Program-made: the position numbers and the translations under genes
The notes under the pieces: generated by a model
The model's input: the letters and a program-made list of their open reading frames with translations, nothing else
What the model was told of the DNA's origin: nothing
The model's database searches: none
NCBI GenBank assembly: GCA_036768485.1
Contig: JAVLUZ010000815.1
Span: 124,001-188,000 of the forward strand
Direction: 5' to 3'
Source of the DNA: Mermis nigrescens
Taxonomy: Eukaryota; Nematoda; Enoplea; Mermithida; Mermithidae
Length of the DNA stretch: 64,000 bases
Shown: positions 58,552 to 64,000 of the stretch, piece by piece
Position numbering within the stretch: the stretch's first letter is position 1
Layout of the letters: the number at the start of each line of letters is the position of its first letter

Positions 58552-59006
58552 GCAAACGAGCGACGTATCTCTCGAAAATGTCGCCGCGACGCCGCCGCCT
58601 GGCCGAACAGCGGCGACGACAAGTTTTGCGTCTGCGCCAAGCTCCAGCGGCGCTCATATCACTCGTTTGCTAAAATCCGGCGTCGCTTCGATGGTCAACG
58701 ATTTTCGCGCGCTGCGCGGCAGCGTGAACGAAGCGGCGGCGCCTCTGCTGCGCAGTTCGCTCAGCTCGTTGGCCTTGGCGGCGGCCGCGAGCGAATCGTC
58801 GGCGGCGGCGGCGTTTGCGACGGCATCGTTCGGCATTGTCGTCGACGACTCGGTGACGACGTCGTCGCTCGATGGCGTCAGCATCTCGTCGTCCAACGAC
58901 GCGGCTGATCGGCCTTACGTTCGGACGACTGCTTTAGAACTCGAAGAGTTGGCCAGTCAGGACGACACGACGGTTGCCGGGCGTCACGACCTACGTTATG
59001 AAGCAG
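58552..59006 (+). CDS. DENND4/Crag-like exon 17 (Ala/Ser-rich, very GC-rich)
   Basis: The exon has a clear acceptor (gtcgcgcgcag) and donor (gtgaga at 59007). Entry in phase 2 from exon 16 gives 151 open codons, leaving phase 1. It encodes GVASMVNDFRALRGSVNEAA and LALAAAASESSAAAAFATAS, then an acidic, Ser-rich tail. G+C is far above any other part of the window, with runs of GCG and TCG codons. No domain is recognised. The antisense frame is also open, an effect of base composition. The next element starts only 6 bp past the donor. Confidence 0.65.
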
Positions 59007-59012
59007 GTGAGA

Positions 59013-59223
59013 CATGCATGTAACAGGGGTTGGGGATCCACCCACACAAAGTTGGCTGTCCCCCCAGAGCCGGAATATTTTTGACCCCCTTCCCCTGATT
59101 TTTGGAAACAACTGAATTTTCTGACAGTTTTCAGGTGTTATCGGCCGAAAATTTGGGGTCATTTACCATCCTCCTTTCCCTAAAAATGGTTTAGGACCCT
59201 CACCTAAAATTTCGAGCCGATGT
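59013..59223. mobile_element. Family D element 6 bp after exon 17 donor
   Basis: It starts ACATGCATGTAACAGGGG immediately after gtgag of the donor and ends TTTCGAGCCGATGTATGAGG. The flanks AGGTGAG(A) on both sides (59004-59011 and 59228-59235) look like a duplicated target, which would mean the insertion occurred within the splice-donor sequence while leaving one copy functional. Confidence 0.7.
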
Positions 59224-59272
59224 ATGAGGTGAGATAGTACTTTTTGAGATGTGTCATACATACAGGGTAAGC

Positions 59273-59804
59273 CAAAAAAGGCTACATTCCAATGCTGCCG
59301 ACCTTAACATCGCCATATCTGGATAAAAAGTTTTCAGTCCACTTTCATTACATTAGATAAAATGTCTTTATTTAAATTGTGTAAAAAATTTTGATCATAT
59401 ATCAGCAATTCGGGTGTTACAGCTATTTCTTTACAACCTACCTCGATATTGTTTAAACCCCAAAGGCTTTGTACAATCAATTTACTTACCTTTTCAACGA
59501 TATTTTACAGTTTTTGCATTTAGAGGGTGTCCAATCCGGGGTTCAGGCAATGGGCTAGTAATTTTTTCAACTGAAGATATTGTTTAAAAAGGGTACCAAA
59601 TACTCAGTAATAAAACAATGCAGAAATCACATATGAGGTGTAAACAGTATCAAAGTTCTATAAACAAATCACGGTAGCGCACCAACGACTGGCAATTATT
59701 TTTTGCACTACTAAAAAAGCATATATTCATTTGTCGAATACAACTAAAGTCTCAAAATTTTATATTAAGATTAGCTCATCGGGTTGTAGCGTTTTTTGCG
59801 CACC
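59273..59804. mobile_element. Mariner-type element, relative of 51844-52460
   Basis: The left end CAGGGTAAGCCAAAAAAGGC follows TA. The right end TTTTTTGCGCACC precedes TA. The inner blocks (TTGTGTAAAAAATTTTG, GATATTGTTTAAACCCC) align in order with the copy at 51844. More diverged and without a transposase. Confidence 0.68.
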
Positions 59805-60156
59805 TATACTTTGTATTCGAAAGATTATATCAAATTAAGTATACCTTTTCGGTTTGTTATTCGTTATACTTTAAGCCTAGTCGTTATTTTTATTCGTTCT
59901 GATTTTGACAATTTTTTAACAGGAATCACTCAAATTTACCATGATTAACACTTGAACGGAAACTTGCAACAACGAATTCTTTTTATCCATTAGCCATGTC
60001 TGACCGTCTCATGCACCTTTTATAATATTAACGACGGATTTGGTTTAGTGTGCATTTAAACGCCATTTTTTCAATTTTTATCAAAGAAATATTCATTCTC
60101 AATTTTTAATCATAACTTAAAAATAACTATGTGTATGTATATAGGCAGGCCCGTAT

Positions 60157-60482
60157 TTAGGATCCGGCCAAGGGGGAAGGGGCGGACCTAACATAAATTG
60201 GTCTACTTCTCAGGAAATTCGTCGGGGTAGCTCGTAAAAATCGCATTTTTCGACGTTTCTCGGCATGCTCTATCCATTGAGAATATAAAATTCGATTACT
60301 CAGAAGGCTCTGGTCGCGCTTGAGCCAAAATTATGGAAAATACTTCACATCCGCCGAAAATTTGAAGATTTTGCGACAAAGACATGCGATTTTTCCATCT
60401 TTCCGTGCATTATCTTGCCTGTCTAATTTTTTCCGGCCAAAGCGGCCGCCCCCCCCCCCGCCTACCACTAAATACGGCCCTG
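60157..60482. mobile_element. Family B element in intron 17
   Basis: The ends are CAGGCCCGTATTTAGGATCC and CTAAATACGGCCCTG. The flanking octamers match only partly (TATATAGG, TATGTAGA). It ends about 140 bp before the proposed exon 18. Confidence 0.7.
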
Positions 60483-60619
60483 TATGTAGATACATAAAGT
60501 GTAATTTACTTATCAACGTACCTAAAAAGTGCGTAATCATCAAATAATCGTCGTTTGTTGCATTGCATGTGCGAATTACTAATTATTTGAAATACTTCGC
60601 ATGATTCTTTTCTATTCAG

Positions 60620-60844
60620 ACGCCTTATACACTGATCCGGCATTTCAATTGAGCGACATCCATTCACTAATGCGCTATAGGCGAGAATACAATTGCATGA
60701 CCAATAATCCTTCTTTGCTCACTGATAATAAAACAGATTTCGCACCTGCATACAGTATCTTGCAATTTTCTGACTCCTATGGCAGGGCGAAACATTCCAT
60801 CGCTGCGCTCGATCGACTTACACCCTTGAATGTCAACGATCGCA
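60620..60844 (+). CDS. DENND4/Crag-like exon 18 (possible, last seen in window)
   Basis: After acceptor tctattcag in phase 1, matching exon 17, an open frame encodes DALYTDPAFQLSDIHSLMRY, YSILQFSDSYGRAKHSIAAL and DRLTPLNVN. No motif is recognised. The proposed donor is gtaact at 60845 (phase 1). A gtatac 25 bp later is an alternative, and the frame is open to a stop at 60901. It fits as another piece of the linker before the C-terminal domain, but similarity alone would not prove it. Confidence 0.45.
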
Positions 60845-60970
60845 GTAACTTTTTCATAGTCTTACAGTATACTAATTATTCATTAATACTTAGAAAATTA
60901 TGAAAACGCGGTTTTAAATCAGGACTGCATTTACTTAGGGGCGAAGAGGGCCACCCTTAGACATGCACAG

Positions 60971-61280
60971 CATGGGAATTCTCGGCGTGAAATTTTAAAG
61001 TGCCTTTTTTGGTCCTAAATTGGTTGATACGCGTCAAAAACATCGTTTTTCAACGCTTCTGACGATGCTCTATCTTTCTTAAGCTTAAAAACAAGTAAAA
61101 ATTTCGAAAATATCAAAGAAATTTGAACAAAGTGGAAAAAGTATAGTCAAAAATGAGTATATGACGCGAAGCGCCATAAATTTGACACTTTTGAGCAAAC
61201 AGATAGCTAAAACGATTTCAGCTAATTTTTTGGCAATTTTCGGAAATGTTCGAATTTGAGGGTGGTTAACCCCCCCCGAT
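60971..61280. mobile_element. Element with GGAATTCTCGGCG left end and 9-bp flanking repeat
   Basis: CATGCACAG occurs at 60962-60970 and again at 61281-61289. The enclosed 310 bp includes AAAAACATCGTTTTTCAACG and a GACGCGAAGCGCC palindrome. It resembles decayed copies at about 25872-26170 and 58210-58500. Clear TIRs are not seen, so the element boundaries are provisional. Confidence 0.55.
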
Positions 61281-61406
61281 CATGCACAGTCATCCTTCTT
61301 AGCCATAAACTTTTTTGACTCAGATGCGATTAATGACAGTATTTCTCATAATGTTTTGAGGATAACATGCGAAAAGCTGAGTTTAATGATAAATCGTACA
61401 GAGCAG

Positions 61407-61831
61407 CAGTGTTTTTTCTGTGCAAGGTTCGTTTGTACATGTACAAAGATGGTCCCTAAAAGTCTTTGTACATTTTATACACACATATTTTTGGGTACTA
61501 TAATATGGTACAGTAGCGATTTTAGTGTGGTAAAACAGAGTTTTTCGACCTTTGGTAGTGTATTTTAGCTAATTTCTGGCTTTCTGACGCCAAAAATCAC
61601 TAAAAATTGTCTCAAAACGGCGCAAAGCGCCGAAAAATTTGACATTTTTCATTCTAAATGCAAATTCTGCCATTTTAAAGATATATATAAGACAGCGCCG
61701 AAAATTTTTGGGAATTTTACACCTTTTTATACTTTTTGTCTTCTCAGAAATCTTTGTACATGTTCAAAGACGGTCCCCAAAAGTCTTTGTACATCGGGAA
61801 AAATCTTTGCCGAATACAAAAAAGAACACTG
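61407..61831. mobile_element. Reference copy of family A, exact TSD
   Basis: This 425-bp copy is the cleanest. The ends are CAGTGTTTTTTCTGTGCAAG and AATACAAAAAAGAACACTG. The flanks CAGAGCAG (61399-61406 and 61832-61839) are identical. Order inside: TGTACATGTACAAAGATGG, GTACAGTAGCGATTTTAGTG, TTGGTAGTGTATTTTAGC, CGGCGCAAAGCGCCG, then a second TGTACATG..CAAAGACGG. It has no ORF. It defines family A as a hAT-like MITE. Confidence 0.9.
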
Positions 61832-61839
61832 CAGAGCAG

Positions 61840-63149
61840 TAACAATTCTGGCCACGAAATTTGAACAATCAACATTCCATAAAAGTCTCTAAAAATTGAG
61901 TTGCCTAGGCACTGAATCCTCAAGAGACCTTGTTAAGTTTTCAAATTTTGTGAATTATGGAATTCTGGCATATTTTAAGATCTTAAGCTGGCCTTGAAAT
62001 GTAACGTTTGCCCAAAAATCTGGAAGGCGTGAAAATTTCAGTTTTTGAGGGATGGGTGACGATCGACTTTGACTGGGGGATCCTTCATTCCTCCTGCTGT
62101 GTACATTTATCGTGCAGACTGCAGAGTATGAATTACGCAAAAACAAAATGTTCTTTGCATTTGATGTTAGTGAATTATCAAAATTTTTCGTAAGCTGGGC
62201 TTTAAATTAGTGAGTCATTCAAAAGTTTCAGGATTTTGGTGTTTCGCGCATATCTATCGTAAAATCTAATACCTAGTTTTTAAGAACATTTTGAATTCAT
62301 GAATTCATCGATTAAAGTATGTATAGAAATTCACTTTATTATAACTATATGTAGGTACTGTATAAAGAAGGCATATTAGCAAGTTAAAAATCTAAGGTCT
62401 GCTTTAGGTCCTGGATAGAAGCCTGTGTAAACCTGTTCGACGTTTCCATTGCCATGTGCGCAATTTTCACTTCGTTGTTATTCCCGACTACTAGCAGTTT
62501 GTTTTTCTCTTGTTGCGTTAGATACAAACATAATACTAATCAATGAGCACTAATCATAATCCCAAACCCTTGATGTTGCTTCTGCTTATAATGAGTTCCT
62601 AGCTACGCTATGTAGTGTATGTACATGCAGGCCTGTATACGTGGGGGGATTCCCCCTGAAAAAGTTTTCAGAATTTTCAGATATGAAACTATATAGGCTT
62701 TTCACGTTTCCCAGCGTGCAAATGCTCATATTTTCGGCGCTTCGCGCCATTAATTTAATCAGAAGTAATATTTACTATGTATTTAAATCTTTTTTGAGAT
62801 TAAATTATCCGTGAAATTAAGTGTAGCAGCATTAAAACGTTAAAATTTTTTGGCGCTTTGCACCAGATTTATTGTTTATGTGCACTTTTTGCCTTCTTAA
62901 TCGCTCAAAGTTAAGTTAGACAAGGAGAACATGTCAAATTTTTTCCGGGCAAAAGTTTGAACGATAGCTTTCGTATATGACTATCTACTAAAGTGATAAA
63001 TTTTTGAAATTTTCAAAAAATTCCCTTCGCCAGTGCATAGAGCTCGTCGAGAAACGATACAAAAATGCCTTTATTTTCACTTATCTCCTAATAATTCTCG
63101 CGATATATGACTTCAAAATTTGCGATCCCCCTGAAAAAATCCTATATAC

Positions 63150-63150
<1 letters not shown>
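61840..63150. other. No gene seen; decayed family B-like element
   Basis: From about 62628 (CAGGCCTGTATACGTGG) to about 63145 the blocks TTTTCGGCGCTTCGCGCC and GAGAACATGTCAAATTTTTT and TAGAGCTCGTCGAGAAACG follow family B order. 61840-62620 has nothing recognisable. Confidence 0.5.

Positions 63151-63234
<84 letters not shown>
63151..63234. repeat. (TA)n microsatellite
   Basis: About 80 bp of perfect TA repeat, ending in AGCCTTAGGGG. It interrupts or follows the family B-like copy. Confidence 0.95.
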
Positions 63235-63236
<2 letters not shown>

Positions 63237-64000
63237 CCTTAGGGGATAGTCAAAAATAAGGGCATTTTTGAACGTTTCTCAACGAGCTGAGTTATACACG
63301 TTGGCATAGAAAAATTTCAAAAAATGTTAAAGTTTTTAAGCTTATTTTATACTCATGCACGAAAAAGCTATCTCTTAAAGTATCTGCGCAACTGAAATCT
63401 CGTCGAGAAGTCCATAAAAAAGTTCTTAACTTTTCGTATTTGCACTCAACCTCTATGCTCTGCAAAGAAGAACAACCAAAAATTAGTGATTCGGCGCAAA
63501 GCGCCGAGAAAAATTGATATTTTCTCAACGTAACTCAAATTTGAACATTTTAAAAGAAAACTATACAGAATCACCGCAAAATTTTGCGTTTACTAGCCCA
63601 AAAGTAAGCAAAAGTCTGTTTTGACGACCTTTTGAATGCTTTTCGAGAGTTTTTTATTTCTTCCTCTTGAGAATCCTCGTGAGAAACAAAAAAAAATTTG
63701 GTTTTTCGGGGGGCAACTGTCCAAATCCCCCCCGCCCGCCCCTCCCACATGGCTAAGGGGCTGTGTATAACTTTGATCATATATGTAAGGAACGACCGAA
63801 CTCATTTTCTCATGCATCAGTGAGTGGTTTTTTAGTCTTAATCAGTCCGAATTCAAAACATTTTCTAGTATTATTAAGTGATGGATCGGATATTTTGAGA
63901 TTTTTGACCAAGAGCACAATTTTTATATGGTCAAAATTAAAAAATTATTTAGTTCTTGCTCTGAAAAAACTGTTTTGCTCTCTAAATCCCTTTATCGTTG
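63235..64000. other. No gene seen at right edge
   Basis: Decayed repeat DNA with one CGGCGCAAAGCGCCG palindrome (63491-63505) and C-rich runs around 63730. No exon of the Crag-like gene is visible, so its next exon lies beyond the window or is too diverged to see. Confidence 0.5.

Overview
The window is animal nuclear DNA: AT-rich, with GT-AG introns of up to about 10 kb, microsatellites, a CR1-type non-LTR retrotransposon, a Helitron and very many short inverted-repeat elements. I cannot name the species. The protein conservation and transposon mix point to an invertebrate. There are no operons, rRNAs, convincing tRNAs or CRISPR arrays.

Only one host gene is visible. It lies on the + strand and runs from a start codon at 9505 to at least about 60844, continuing past the right edge. 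Its spliced exons encode the metazoan DENND4/Crag family, DENN-domain proteins known as Rab (Rab10-type) guanine nucleotide exchange factors. Eighteen exons are proposed. Exons 1-12 (9505-44331) encode about 1003 residues: MABP domain, uDENN, cDENN and dDENN modules, then a PPR-like helical segment. Splice phases agree at every junction once a 43-bp microexon (36482-36524) is included. Exons 13-18 (50006-60844) encode the low-complexity Ser/Ala-rich middle of the protein and are less certain. The conserved C-terminus and the polyadenylation site are not in the window.

Layout: 1-9320 is upstream repeat-rich DNA. It holds tandem repeats, a hAT transposase relic (2799-3242) and a CR1-like retrotransposon on the - strand (about 4205-8100), with a second fragment of its 3' end on the + strand (852-1400). 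From 9505 on, the exons are small islands in introns built from mobile elements. Most of these belong to several non-autonomous families whose copies are flanked by 8-bp direct repeats and whose ends often start with CA or CAG, which is hAT-like. Families are labelled A to F here; for many copies both ends and the target duplication can be read directly. Other elements are a non-autonomous Helitron carrying two minisatellites (20363-21718), two mariner-type elements (51844-52460, 59273-59804) and a Tigger/pogo-type element (49728-49979).

Most notable: a four-level nest of insertions inside one intron (33622-36231); retrotransposon ORF1 and ORF2 in one frame separated by a single UAG with no nearby AUG; insertions within 6-45 bp of splice donors; and a GGCGC-TTC-GCGCC palindrome shared by families with unrelated ends.
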